Of a DNA stretch of 10,045 bases, positions 1 to 9,713 are shown piece after piece. The DNA comes from Actinomycetes bacterium (GTDB lineage Bacteria; Actinomycetota; Actinomycetes; Propionibacteriales; Nocardioidaceae). Positions within the stretch are counted from its first letter, which is position 1, and each line of letters starts with the position of its first letter. The stretch spans positions 1 to 10,045 of the forward strand of contig JAKPAQ010000475.1 in NCBI GenBank assembly GCA_029779385.1, given 5' to 3'. A program made the translations under genes and the position numbers. The notes under the pieces were generated by a model. It did no database searches. It saw nothing but the letters and a program-made list of their open reading frames with translations, and had not been told where the DNA came from.

Positions 1-201
1 GGCGATGACGGACTTGACGCCATGCGGGTGCTCGAACAGGTCGCTTGGCGACTTTTGCGACCCGGGGGAGTGGTCGGTGCCGAGCATGCCGATGCTCAAG
101 GCGAAAGCGCGCCAGCGGTGTTCACCGGCCGGTGGGCTGAGGTCCGTGACCACCTCGATCTTGCTGAACGTCCACGTTTTGTTACGGCTCGCCGCCCATG
201 A
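1..201 (+). CDS. prmC: Release factor glutamine methyltransferase PrmC (HemK), C-terminal fragment
   Basis: This is the last 66 codons of a gene whose 5' part lies left of the window. The frame runs open from base 1 to TGA at 199-201. The residues read GDDGLDAMRVLEQVAWRLLR, then PGG, EHADAQGESAPAVF and a tail RPRFVTARRP. This matches the C-terminal end of actinobacterial PrmC proteins, where the EH.D.QG segment closes the Rossmann-type SAM-dependent methyltransferase fold. PrmC methylates the glutamine of the GGQ motif in peptide release factors RF1 and RF2 in the cytoplasm. The SAM-binding and NPPY motifs are outside the window, so catalytic integrity cannot be judged. Its stop overlaps the next start as ATGA (198-201), which implies translational coupling with tsaC. 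The same prmC-tsaC adjacency is known in other actinobacteria. The family call is fairly secure from the tail sequence and the context together. Confidence 0.85.
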   Translation, partial: GDDGLDAMRVLEQVAWRLLRPGGVVGAEHADAQGESAPAVFTGRWAEVRDHLDLAERPRFVTARRP

Positions 202-893
202 CCGGGGCCGAAGGTTCGACCGGTACGTACGATGAACCGGTGAGATTCGACTGCGAAACTGAATCCGAAGCTGGCATTGACGCTGCCGCTTCGGCGCTGC
301 GTGCGGGGAACCTAGTGGTTCTACCCACCGACACGGTCTACGGACTGGCTGCCGATGCTTTCGATCCGGCGGCCGTCGCCAAGCTGCTTGAGGCGAAGGG
401 CCGCGGTCGTGAGATGCCACCGCCGGTTTTGATCGCCGAGCCGGCAACGCTTGATGCGTTGGCCGCCGAACGCCCACCAACTTGGTTGCGCGAGCTGCTC
501 GACGAACTGTGGCCCGGTCCGCTCACCGTGGTGTTCACCGCTCAGCCCTCGCTCACTTGGGATCTTGGCGAAACTCACGGCACCGTCGCGGTGCGAGTAC
601 CCGACCACGAGGTAGCCCGCTCGGTGCTTCGGGTTGCCGGTCCTACCGCAGTAAGTAGCGCTAATCTCAGCGGTCAATCGGCCGCGACCACGATCGACGA
701 AGCCCAGTCAATGCTCGGCGAAAGCGTCGCTGTTTACCTCGACGCCGGACCGAGTTCGGGCAGTCTGCCATCGACCATCCTTGACGTGACAGGGCCGATT
801 CCGCGGGTGCTTCGCCAGGGTGCAATCAGCCTCGAAACGCTGCACAAGTTCAACAACACGATCGAGCCGTTCGGCGGTGTGCCCGGTGCGTGA
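198..893 (+). CDS. tsaC: L-threonylcarbamoyladenylate synthase (TsaC/Sua5/YrdC family)
   Basis: This 231-residue YrdC-domain protein makes threonylcarbamoyl-AMP from threonine, bicarbonate and ATP. That is the first step of the t6A37 modification on ANN-decoding tRNAs, in the cytoplasm. Visible motifs are PTDTVYGL at residues 43-50, KGRGR at 67-71 (the basic K.R nucleotide/bicarbonate-binding patch), LWPGPLT at 104-110, RVPDH near 133-137, SSANLSG at 153-159, PSTI at 191-194 and RQGAI at 206-210. It is about the length of a bare YrdC domain. There is no C-terminal Sua5 domain, so it is the short TsaC-like form, as is usual in actinobacteria. The ATG at 198 overlaps the prmC stop (ATGA) and has no clear Shine-Dalgarno, consistent with coupling. 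An in-frame GTG at 240 is an alternative start that would still keep the whole domain. The 3' end overlaps the next gene by 8 bases. Confidence 0.93.
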   Translation: MTGAEGSTGTYDEPVRFDCETESEAGIDAAASALRAGNLVVLPTDTVYGLAADAFDPAAVAKLLEAKGRGREMPPPVLIAEPATLDALAAERPPTWLRELLDELWPGPLTVVFTAQPSLTWDLGETHGTVAVRVPDHEVARSVLRVAGPTAVSSANLSGQSAATTIDEAQSMLGESVAVYLDAGPSSGSLPSTILDVTGPIPRVLRQGAISLETLHKFNNTIEPFGGVPGA

Positions 894-2013
894 GTATCTG
901 GTGATTTTTGGTGTCGCGATTGCTGGGTCCTACTTGCTGGCCTCTATCGCTCGCCAAAGCGCGCAGCAACTCGGCGCAGTGGCCAAGGTGCGAGACCGTG
1001 ACGTGCACGCGATCCCTACGCCCTATTTTGGCGGCCCGGCGATTCTCGGCGGACTTTTGGTGGCTTACCTAGTCGCTACCAGTTTGCCGTTCCTTTCAGG
1101 TGGCGAGAACTCAGTTTTCTCCGATGTTCGAGCAGTTTTGGTCGGCGGCTCCGTCATTTGTCTAGTCGGCGTGATCGATGACCTGTTTGAACTTGACGCG
1201 CTCAGCAAGTTCGCCGGCCAAGTTCTTGCTGGGGTGATCACGGTGGCGATGGGGCTGCACTTTGTGTATTTGCCGCTGCCCAACACTTACCTCGGCCTAG
1301 ATCAGGCCCAAGCAATGATCCTGACGGTGTTTTTGATCGTGGCGACCGCGAACGCGATGAACTTCGTCGACGGCCTCGACGGGCTGGCCGCCGGCATGGC
1401 CGCAATCGGCTCGATTGCCTTTTTCGTGTACGCGTTCGTGCTCGCGGTGGAGAACGGTGAAACCCGGGCCGTTGCGGCCGCGCTGTTGATGATCAGTCTC
1501 GCCGGGGCGTGCGTGGGGATCTTGCCGCACAACTTTTTCCCGGCCCGGATGTTCATCGGTGATTCGGGCTCGATGCTGTTGGGCTTTGTGTTGGCTTGTT
1601 CCGCGATTAGCCTCACCGGCCAGTTCCCGGCGACTAGCCTTTCCGAAGGCATCGGTGGGTCGAGTTCCAGTTTGCTGCCGGCTGCGATCTTGCCACTAAT
1701 TTTGCCGTTCGCAATCTTGACTATTCCATTCCTGGACATGGTGATGGCGGTGCTTCGTCGCACCCGCGCGGGCCGTTCGCCGTTCAGTCCCGACAAGATG
1801 CACATCCACCACCGTTTGCTCGAGATCGGGCACTCGCATCGACGCGCCGTCCTGCTGATGTACGCGTGCGCTGCACTTGTTGCTTTTGGAGTCGTGGCCA
1901 TCGGACTGTTTAGCGGCTGGCAGTTGTTTGTCGCAATTGCTGTCCTGACGGCGGTAATCGCGGCGGCGATCTTCCTCCTGCCTAGGCTCGAAGAAAAGTT
2001 GTGGTCATCATGA
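886..2013 (+). CDS. wecA: Polyprenyl-phosphate N-acetylglucosamine-1-phosphate transferase (WecA/TagO/MraY family)
   Basis: This 375-residue polytopic membrane enzyme of the PNPT family transfers a sugar-1-phosphate from a UDP-sugar (probably UDP-GlcNAc) to undecaprenyl or decaprenyl phosphate. It thereby starts envelope glycopolymers such as arabinogalactan or teichoic-acid linkers. Motifs are RDRDVHAIPTPYFGG at 36-50 (cytoplasmic substrate loop), the Mg-binding pair DD at 98-99, NAMNFVDGLDGL at 156-167, ARMFIGDSGS at 220-229 and HIHH at 306-309. The HIHH motif followed by RLLEIGHSHRRAV marks the WecA/TagO branch rather than MraY. About ten or eleven hydrophobic helices are seen. I place the start at GTG 886, because the resulting N-terminus (M)REYLV resembles family members; it overlaps tsaC by 8 bases. 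An in-frame GTG at 877 and ATG at 820 would add residues running deep inside tsaC and are less likely. The exact sugar and lipid carrier are inferred. The same position relative to atp genes is known from mycobacteria (Rv1302). Confidence 0.9.
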   Translation: MREYLVIFGVAIAGSYLLASIARQSAQQLGAVAKVRDRDVHAIPTPYFGGPAILGGLLVAYLVATSLPFLSGGENSVFSDVRAVLVGGSVICLVGVIDDLFELDALSKFAGQVLAGVITVAMGLHFVYLPLPNTYLGLDQAQAMILTVFLIVATANAMNFVDGLDGLAAGMAAIGSIAFFVYAFVLAVENGETRAVAAALLMISLAGACVGILPHNFFPARMFIGDSGSMLLGFVLACSAISLTGQFPATSLSEGIGGSSSSLLPAAILPLILPFAILTIPFLDMVMAVLRRTRAGRSPFSPDKMHIHHRLLEIGHSHRRAVLLMYACAALVAFGVVAIGLFSGWQLFVAIAVLTAVIAAAIFLLPRLEEKLWSS

Positions 2014-2432
2014 GGGGTCGTAAACTCACGGTGGTGTTTGCGGTAGCCGCCACCTTCGTGTGTGCGGTGGTTGCGGCCTTGGCCGCCGGGGTTCCTGGTG
2101 CGCTGAGCGCGATCGTCGGCGGGCTGATCGTGATCGCTTTCTTCGGTTCTACGCCAGCGGTTCTGGGGCCGGTTGCCAAGACGAGTCCGGGCCTTTCGCT
2201 GCTATTTGCCATGCTTTTCTTTTTTACCAAGGTGTTTGCATTGGTCGCCTTGTTCGTAGTCCTTAGCCGAGCGGTCGAAGGTGGCAGCCAACTCGAACCA
2301 AAGGCCATCTCATTGACGGTTATCGTGGTCACTTTCGTCTGGATTGGCGCGCGGATCTTCGACGCCACCCAAGACCGCACTCCGACTTATGACCTGCCTT
2401 CAGGCAGCAAAGCCGACCCTGATAGATTTTGA
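2010..2432 (+). CDS. AtpI-like membrane protein encoded upstream of the ATP synthase
   Basis: This small integral membrane protein of 140 residues has four clear hydrophobic segments at about 7-27, 29-52, 62-86 and 99-117. A short polar tail ends in KADPDRF. It occupies the place of the poorly conserved ATP-synthase protein I (AtpI-like, for example Rv1303 of Mycobacterium tuberculosis) between wecA and the Fo genes. Members of this group are thought to assist insertion or assembly of the c-ring. That role is inferred here from topology and position, since no catalytic motif exists. The chosen start is ATG 2010, which forms an ATGA overlap with the wecA stop and has an AAGAAAAG purine run (1991-1998) upstream. 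A GTG at 2001 in the same frame would add three residues. The helix 2-3 region carries a basic K57, and K74 lies within helix 3, as in other AtpI-like proteins. Confidence 0.75.
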   Translation: MRGRKLTVVFAVAATFVCAVVAALAAGVPGALSAIVGGLIVIAFFGSTPAVLGPVAKTSPGLSLLFAMLFFFTKVFALVALFVVLSRAVEGGSQLEPKAISLTVIVVTFVWIGARIFDATQDRTPTYDLPSGSKADPDRF

Positions 2433-2438
2433 CATGCA

Positions 2439-2630
2439 ATGAACGACATCCCGCCGATGCAAGACCCTTGGGTCGCCTTCGGGCGAGTCAGCGGCGGAGT
2501 GATCTTCTACGGCGTGCTGGGCTACCTGCTCGACCGTTGGTGGGACACATCGTTCATGGTGGCCATTGGAGTAGTTGTTGGTGCCGCATTGGGCATCTAC
2601 ACAATTGCAATGGCACAACGAGACAACTGA
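2439..2630 (+). CDS. atpZ: AtpZ-like small hairpin protein (AtpZ/AtpI family)
   Basis: This 63-residue protein has a short polar N-terminus (MNDIPPMQDPW), a first hydrophobic helix at about 17-31, the loop LLDRWWDTS at 30-38 and a second helix at about 39-58. The pattern of helix, G-Y-x-L-D-x-W turn and helix is that of the AtpZ/AtpI family, once described as a Ca/Mg transporter associated with F1Fo ATPase. In other bacteria, AtpI/AtpZ proteins support c-ring assembly or stability; a role here is inferred from family and location. It begins 6 bases after the stop of the AtpI-like gene. An out-of-frame ATG at 2434 is followed immediately by a stop and is not used. An in-frame ATG at 2457 would still keep both helices. 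The gene sits 78 bases upstream of atpB. Its presence beside a separate four-helix AtpI-like gene gives this operon two candidate assembly factors. Confidence 0.75.
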   Translation: MNDIPPMQDPWVAFGRVSGGVIFYGVLGYLLDRWWDTSFMVAIGVVVGAALGIYTIAMAQRDN

Positions 2631-2661
2631 GCCGCAAGCAAGAACTGCGCGCACTGAATTA

Positions 2662-2673
2662 ACCGACGTCGGT
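2662..2673. repeat. Perfect 12-bp palindrome in the atpZ-atpB gap
   Basis: The sequence ACCGACGTCGGT equals its own reverse complement. It lies in the 78-base space before atpB, 36 bases upstream of the TTG start. The CGGTA at its right half is repeated ten bases later (2670-2674 and 2680-2684). It could be a protein-binding site or a small RNA hairpin. A 12-bp palindrome is also expected about twice per 10 kb by chance, so a function is only a guess. Confidence 0.35.
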
Positions 2674-2694
2674 ACTTGACGGTATCGCCGCCAT

Positions 2695-2701
2695 AGAAGG
2701 G
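2695..2701 (+). promoter_or_regulatory. Ribosome-binding site of atpB that decides a TTG start
   Basis: AGAAGGG is a near-ideal Shine-Dalgarno match. It ends 7 bases before the TTG at 2709-2711. No ATG or GTG stands at that spacing, so the site supports the rare TTG initiator for subunit a. Confidence 0.75.
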
Positions 2702-2708
2702 TTATCGA

Positions 2709-3816
<1,108 letters not shown>

Positions 3817-3828
3817 TCGGGTACTCAA

Positions 3829-4371
3829 ATGATCTCGACAATTTTGGTCGCTTCAGCGGAGGGTGAAGGCCACAGCCCAGTGGTACCGATCCTCTCTGAG
3901 GTCGTCCTCTCACTGGTCGTCGTTTCGATCCTGTACTTCCTCGTGGTGAAGTTCGTTGTTCCGAACTTCGAAAAGGCCTACGCCGACCGCACTGCAGCCA
4001 TTGAAGGCGGCATTGAGGAAGCACAGTCCGCGCAGAAGGAAGCTCAAGCAGCGCTCGAGAAGTACACCGCGCAGTTGGCTGATGCCCGTCATGAGGCAGC
4101 AGCCATCCGTGAGGAAGCGCGTGAGCAGGGTGCTCAGATTGTCGCTGAAATGCGCGAACAGGCTCAGGCCGAATCCGCGCGCATCGTGACGGCAGCCCAG
4201 GCTCAGATCACCGCTGAGCGTCAGCAGGCAGTAGCTCAACTCAAGTCTGAAGTCGGCGGCATGGCAACTGAACTTGCTAGCCGGATCGTCGGCGAGTCGC
4301 TGGCCGATACGGATGCGCAGCGTCGTACCGTCTCGCGCTTCATCGACGAACTCGAGGGGTCGGCCAACTGA
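3829..4371 (+). CDS. atpF: F1Fo ATP synthase subunit b
   Basis: Subunit b is the peripheral stalk protein that links subunit a to delta and alpha. It has 180 residues: a short N-terminal segment, one membrane helix at about 21-45 (VVLSLVVVSILYFLVVKF), then a long charged amphipathic helix from about 47 to 155. That helix is rich in A, E, Q, K and R with frequent EEA and REQA patterns, typical of the right-handed b dimer. The C-terminal LASRIVGESLAD followed by RFIDELEG is the usual delta-binding end. One b gene is present and it is not fused to delta, unlike mycobacteria, so a b homodimer is expected. The ATG at 3829 is preceded by only a weak GGG, 12 bases after atpE. Its stop overlaps the atpH start by one base (TGATG, 4369-4373). 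Confidence 0.95.
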   Translation: MISTILVASAEGEGHSPVVPILSEVVLSLVVVSILYFLVVKFVVPNFEKAYADRTAAIEGGIEEAQSAQKEAQAALEKYTAQLADARHEAAAIREEAREQGAQIVAEMREQAQAESARIVTAAQAQITAERQQAVAQLKSEVGGMATELASRIVGESLADTDAQRRTVSRFIDELEGSAN

Positions 4372-5174
4372 TGCGTGGTTCTTCAGCTAAGTCGCTCGAC
4401 GAGACCCTGACCGCAGTTTCTGCGGTTGCGGCCGACTCGGTGGCTCAGGTTGGCGCCGAACTGTTCGGCGCTGTCGAGATCCTCGACGGCGCAGTGGCGG
4501 CTCGGCGGGTGCTGACCGATCCGTCGATTGATGCCGCCGGCAAGCGCAAGCTTGTTGAAGGCATCTTCGCCGGAAAAATCAGCCAGACCACCAACTCGGT
4601 GCTTGACGCTGCCGTCGGCGGCCGTTGGGCCGCCGGTCGTGACCTCACTGACGGTCTCGAAATCGCCGGTGTCGCGGCTTATACCAGCGCTGCCGACGCG
4701 GCGGGTCACGGTGACGTTCTTGAAAACGAGCTTTTCGAAGCCGGTCGCGTTATCCACGATTCAGCTGAACTGCGTCAAATCGTTTCGGACAAGGCGGTCG
4801 CCGCTACGGCGAAGGCCTCCTTGCTCAAGAACGTATTTGGCGGCAAAGTCACTGATGCCACCTTGGCATTGCTGACTCAAGCCGCAGTCGCGCGCACTGC
4901 CTCCTTCGAGAAGGTCCTTGATTCATTCAGCCGTCAAGTGGCAGCACGTGAGGATCGGCTCGTTGCCGTTGCTCGGGTTGCTTACGAACTTGGCGACGAT
5001 GAACGTGCTCGGCTTACCGCCGCGCTCACGACTCGTTACGGCCGAGCGATCCAGCTCAACACCGTGGTTGATCCCAATGTCATCGGCGGCATCGCCGTCT
5101 CCGTGGGCGACGAGGTCGTCGACGCCACCATGTCCACCCGCCTCGAAGCCGCCCGTCGGCGCATCGCAGGCTGA
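4371..5174 (+). CDS. atpH: F1Fo ATP synthase subunit delta (long actinobacterial form)
   Basis: Delta caps the F1 head and binds the b stalk. At 267 residues it is about 90 longer than E. coli delta (177), like the forms in Streptomyces. The extra length looks like an internal duplication. Residues 30-82 (ELFGAVEIL, RRVLTD, GIFAGK) realign at an offset of exactly 90 with residues 120-172 (ELFEAGRVI, RQIVSD, NVFGGK). E, L, F, A, R, D, A, K, L, F, G, K, T and L are identical across 30-78. The C-terminal domain is canonical, with LVAVARVAYEL at 197-207, ARLTAALTTRYGR at 213-225, DPNVIGGIAVSVGDEVVDAT at 234-253 and a final helix RLEAARRRIAG. The start ATG shares one base with the atpF stop, suggesting coupled translation and 1:1 or 1:2 output. 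It ends 39 bases before atpA. The identification is secure. Confidence 0.95.
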   Translation: MRGSSAKSLDETLTAVSAVAADSVAQVGAELFGAVEILDGAVAARRVLTDPSIDAAGKRKLVEGIFAGKISQTTNSVLDAAVGGRWAAGRDLTDGLEIAGVAAYTSAADAAGHGDVLENELFEAGRVIHDSAELRQIVSDKAVAATAKASLLKNVFGGKVTDATLALLTQAAVARTASFEKVLDSFSRQVAAREDRLVAVARVAYELGDDERARLTAALTTRYGRAIQLNTVVDPNVIGGIAVSVGDEVVDATMSTRLEAARRRIAG

Positions 5175-5213
5175 TTAGAACGCATCGTTCGCACAAGAAG
5201 GCAGGCACAAAGC

Positions 5214-6857
5214 ATGACTGAACTCTCGATTCGTCCGGAGGAGATCCGCGACGCGTTGCAGAAGTTCGTGTCGGATTACACGCCGGCGCAAGGCGAAGCC
5301 GAAGAAGTCGGCGTCGTCGCGTCAGCGGCCGACGGCATCGCACAGGTTGAGGGACTTCCCTCCGCGATGGCCAACGAACTGCTCGAGTTTGAGGATGGAA
5401 CGCTCGGTCTGGCGTTGAACCTCGACGTCCGCCAGATCGGTGTGGTCATCCTTGGTGACTTCGCCGGTATCGAAGAAGGCCAACAGGTCAAGCGCACCGG
5501 CGAGGTGCTCTCGGTTCCTGTTGGTGAGGGCTACTTGGGTCGCGTCGTCGATCCGCTCGGTAACCCGATCGACGGACTTGGTGAGATCACCGGCATCGAA
5601 GGCCGTCGCGCACTCGAACTCCAGGCCCCCAACGTGGTTCAGCGCAAGAGCGTCCACGAGCCGCTCATGACCGGTCTGAAGTCCATTGACTCCCTGACGC
5701 CGATCGGCCGTGGTCAGCGTCAGTTGATCATTGGTGACCGTCAGACTGGCAAGACCGCCATCGCGATCGACACCATCATCAACCAGAAGGAATTCTGGAA
5801 GTCAGGCGATCCGAGCAAGCAGGTTCGCTGCATCTACGTCGGTATCGGCCAGAAGGGCTCGACCATCGCTTCGGTGCGTGGCGCCCTTGAAGAAGCCGGT
5901 GCGCTTGAGTACACGACGATCGTCGCCGCGCCTGCCTCGGATTCGGCTGGCTTCAAGTACCTCGCTCCGTACACCGGTTCGGCCATTGGCCAGCACTGGA
6001 TGTACCAGAGCAAGCACGTTCTGATCATCTTTGACGATCTGTCGAAGCAAGCTGAGGCATACCGCGCCGTTTCGTTGTTGCTGCGCCGCCCGCCGGGCCG
6101 CGAGGCATACCCGGGCGACGTCTTCTACCTACACAGCCGGTTGCTCGAACGCTGCGCCAAGCTCAGCGACGAGCTGGGTGCTGGTTCGATGACCGGTCTG
6201 CCGATCATCGAGACAAAGGCCAACGACGTTTCGGCGTACATCCCGACCAACGTCATTTCGATCACCGACGGCCAGATCTTCTTGCAGTCCGATCTGTTCA
6301 ACGCCAACCAGCGTCCTGCGGTTGACGTCGGCATCTCGGTTTCGCGAGTCGGCGGCGCTGCGATGACCAAGTCGATGAAGGCTGTCACCGGTTCGCTCAA
6401 GGTCGAGTTGGCTCAGTACCGCGCCATGGAAGCGTTCGCCATGTTCGCCTCTGACTTGGATGCGGCCTCGAAGGCACAGCTCGCTCGCGGCCAGCGTCTA
6501 ATGGAACTGTTCAAGCAGGGCCAGTACGCACCGTTCGCGGTCGAAGAGCAGGTCGTTTCGATCTGGGCTGCGACCACGGGCAAGTTGGACGTCGTACCGG
6601 TTACCGACATCACCCGGTTCGAGACCGAGTTCCTCGACTTCGTCAAGCGCACAAACAAGGGCGTTCTTGACTCGATCCGCGAAAGCGGCAAGTTCGAGGA
6701 CTCCAGCGAGACTGCTTTGGTCGCCGCTTATGACGCGTTCCTCGATCAGTTCGAGACCAGCGATGGCCGTTCGGTCAAGGCCGGTCACGAAGAGTTCGAA
6801 GCGCTCGCTGACGAAGAGGTCGAGCAGGAGCAGATCGTTCGACAGAAGCGAGGCTGA
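5214..6857 (+). CDS. atpA: F1Fo ATP synthase subunit alpha
   Basis: Alpha is the non-catalytic nucleotide-binding subunit of the F1 hexamer, 547 residues here. Order of elements: an N-terminal delta-binding helix, a beta-barrel domain at about 30-95, Walker A GDRQTGKT at 174-181, Walker B VLIIFDD at 269-275, and the [20 protein letters not shown] segment at 293-312. The family signature [10 protein letters not shown] is at 368-377, and the arginine finger R378 (E. coli R376) serves the beta catalytic site. The helical C-terminal domain is followed by an extra charged tail from about 516 to 547 ([20 protein letters not shown] to the end) that E. coli alpha, which ends near residue 513, does not have. 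Mycobacterial alpha has a similar tail that suppresses ATP hydrolysis; the same role here is inferred. A purine-rich AGAAGGCAGG (5196-5205) sits 8 bases before the ATG. Confidence 0.98.
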   Translation: MTELSIRPEEIRDALQKFVSDYTPAQGEAEEVGVVASAADGIAQVEGLPSAMANELLEFEDGTLGLALNLDVRQIGVVILGDFAGIEEGQQVKRTGEVLSVPVGEGYLGRVVDPLGNPIDGLGEITGIEGRRALELQAPNVVQRKSVHEPLMTGLKSIDSLTPIGRGQRQLIIGDRQTGKTAIAIDTIINQKEFWKSGDPSKQVRCIYVGIGQKGSTIASVRGALEEAGALEYTTIVAAPASDSAGFKYLAPYTGSAIGQHWMYQSKHVLIIFDDLSKQAEAYRAVSLLLRRPPGREAYPGDVFYLHSRLLERCAKLSDELGAGSMTGLPIIETKANDVSAYIPTNVISITDGQIFLQSDLFNANQRPAVDVGISVSRVGGAAMTKSMKAVTGSLKVELAQYRAMEAFAMFASDLDAASKAQLARGQRLMELFKQGQYAPFAVEEQVVSIWAATTGKLDVVPVTDITRFETEFLDFVKRTNKGVLDSIRESGKFEDSSETALVAAYDAFLDQFETSDGRSVKAGHEEFEALADEEVEQEQIVRQKRG

Positions 6858-6860
6858 CCG

Positions 6861-9255
<2,395 letters not shown>

Positions 9256-9265
9256 GGCAGCTGAC

Positions 9266-9637
9266 ATGACGTTGCAGATTGAACTCGTGGCCGCTGACCG
9301 CGTTGTGTGGTCGGGACAGGCCCGCGAGGTCATCGCCCGGACTGCAGAGGGTGACCTTGGCGTGCTGTCCGGTCACGCTCCGCTGCTGTCACTGTTGGTG
9401 CCCGGTGTCGTTGAGATCATCCCGGCTGAAGGCGACACCGTTCGTGCTGCAGTCAGTGAAGGATTCATCTCGGTGGCAGCAGATCGGGTTTCGATCCTGT
9501 CTGAAGACACCTTTCTGGCCGAAGACATCGACGAGGCAGTTGTGTCCGCCGAACTTGAGTCGGCTCGTGGCAGCGAAGACGAATACGCAGTTCGCCGTGC
9601 TGAGGCTAAACTCCGTTTGATCGGGAAGTCTTTCTGA
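9266..9637 (+). CDS. atpC: F1Fo ATP synthase subunit epsilon
   Basis: Epsilon is the rotor foot and regulatory subunit, 123 residues. The N-terminal ten-strand beta-sandwich covers about 1-85, with the family pattern AEGDLGVLSGHAPLLSLL at 27-44 and SEGFISVAADRVSIL at 64-78. A short helical region at about 86-120 (EDIDEAVVSAELESA, then EYAVRRAEAKLRLI) forms the C-terminal hairpin. That hairpin can insert along gamma and restrain ATP hydrolysis in other bacteria. The ATG at 9266 follows GAGG (9254-9257) at 8 bases, overlapping the atpD stop region. It is the last F1Fo gene, and a terminator-like hairpin begins 5 bases after its stop. Confidence 0.96.
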   Translation: MTLQIELVAADRVVWSGQAREVIARTAEGDLGVLSGHAPLLSLLVPGVVEIIPAEGDTVRAAVSEGFISVAADRVSILSEDTFLAEDIDEAVVSAELESARGSEDEYAVRRAEAKLRLIGKSF

Positions 9638-9642
9638 CCTGT

Positions 9643-9713
9643 TGAGCGCGAGGGAGTAAACGGTGCCGTTTTGGTGGTGGCTTGTTGACTCCCTCGCGCT
9701 CATTGTCTTTTTT
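9643..9713 (+). terminator. Likely intrinsic terminator of the atp operon, overlapping the next gene's start
   Basis: A perfect 15-bp inverted repeat has arms TGAGCGCGAGGGAGT (9643-9657) and ACTCCCTCGCGCTCA (9688-9702). After one mismatch the stem can continue with A-T, A-T, C-G and two G-T pairs (9659-9663 with 9682-9686), leaving a loop of about 18 bases. It is followed at once by TTGTCTTTTTT (9703-9713). GC-rich stem plus T-tract is the classic factor-independent terminator layout, placed 5 bases after the atpC stop. The left arm holds the Shine-Dalgarno of the DUF2550 gene, and the right arm is its codons 9-14, so the structure could also block translation. No T-tract exists on the other strand side, so it should act only on + strand transcripts. 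Confidence 0.75.
9650..9656 (+). promoter_or_regulatory. Ribosome-binding site of the DUF2550 gene, buried in a hairpin arm
   Basis: GAGGGAG lies 6 bases before the GTG at 9663 and is a strong Shine-Dalgarno match. All seven bases belong to the left arm of the 15-bp inverted repeat, so they would be paired when the hairpin forms. Confidence 0.7.

Noticed and set aside
1302..1901. Antisense open frame of 199 codons opposite wecA
   Set aside because: It mirrors the membrane-enzyme gene, has no motif, no supporting ribosome-binding site and no neighbours on that strand.
2676..2705. Possible promoter with TTGACG at 2676-2681
   Set aside because: The bases 17-18 further on read GGGTTA or GGTTAT, which match the -10 consensus poorly and lack the TAnnnT pattern. 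I do not annotate a promoter on a -35-like hexamer alone.
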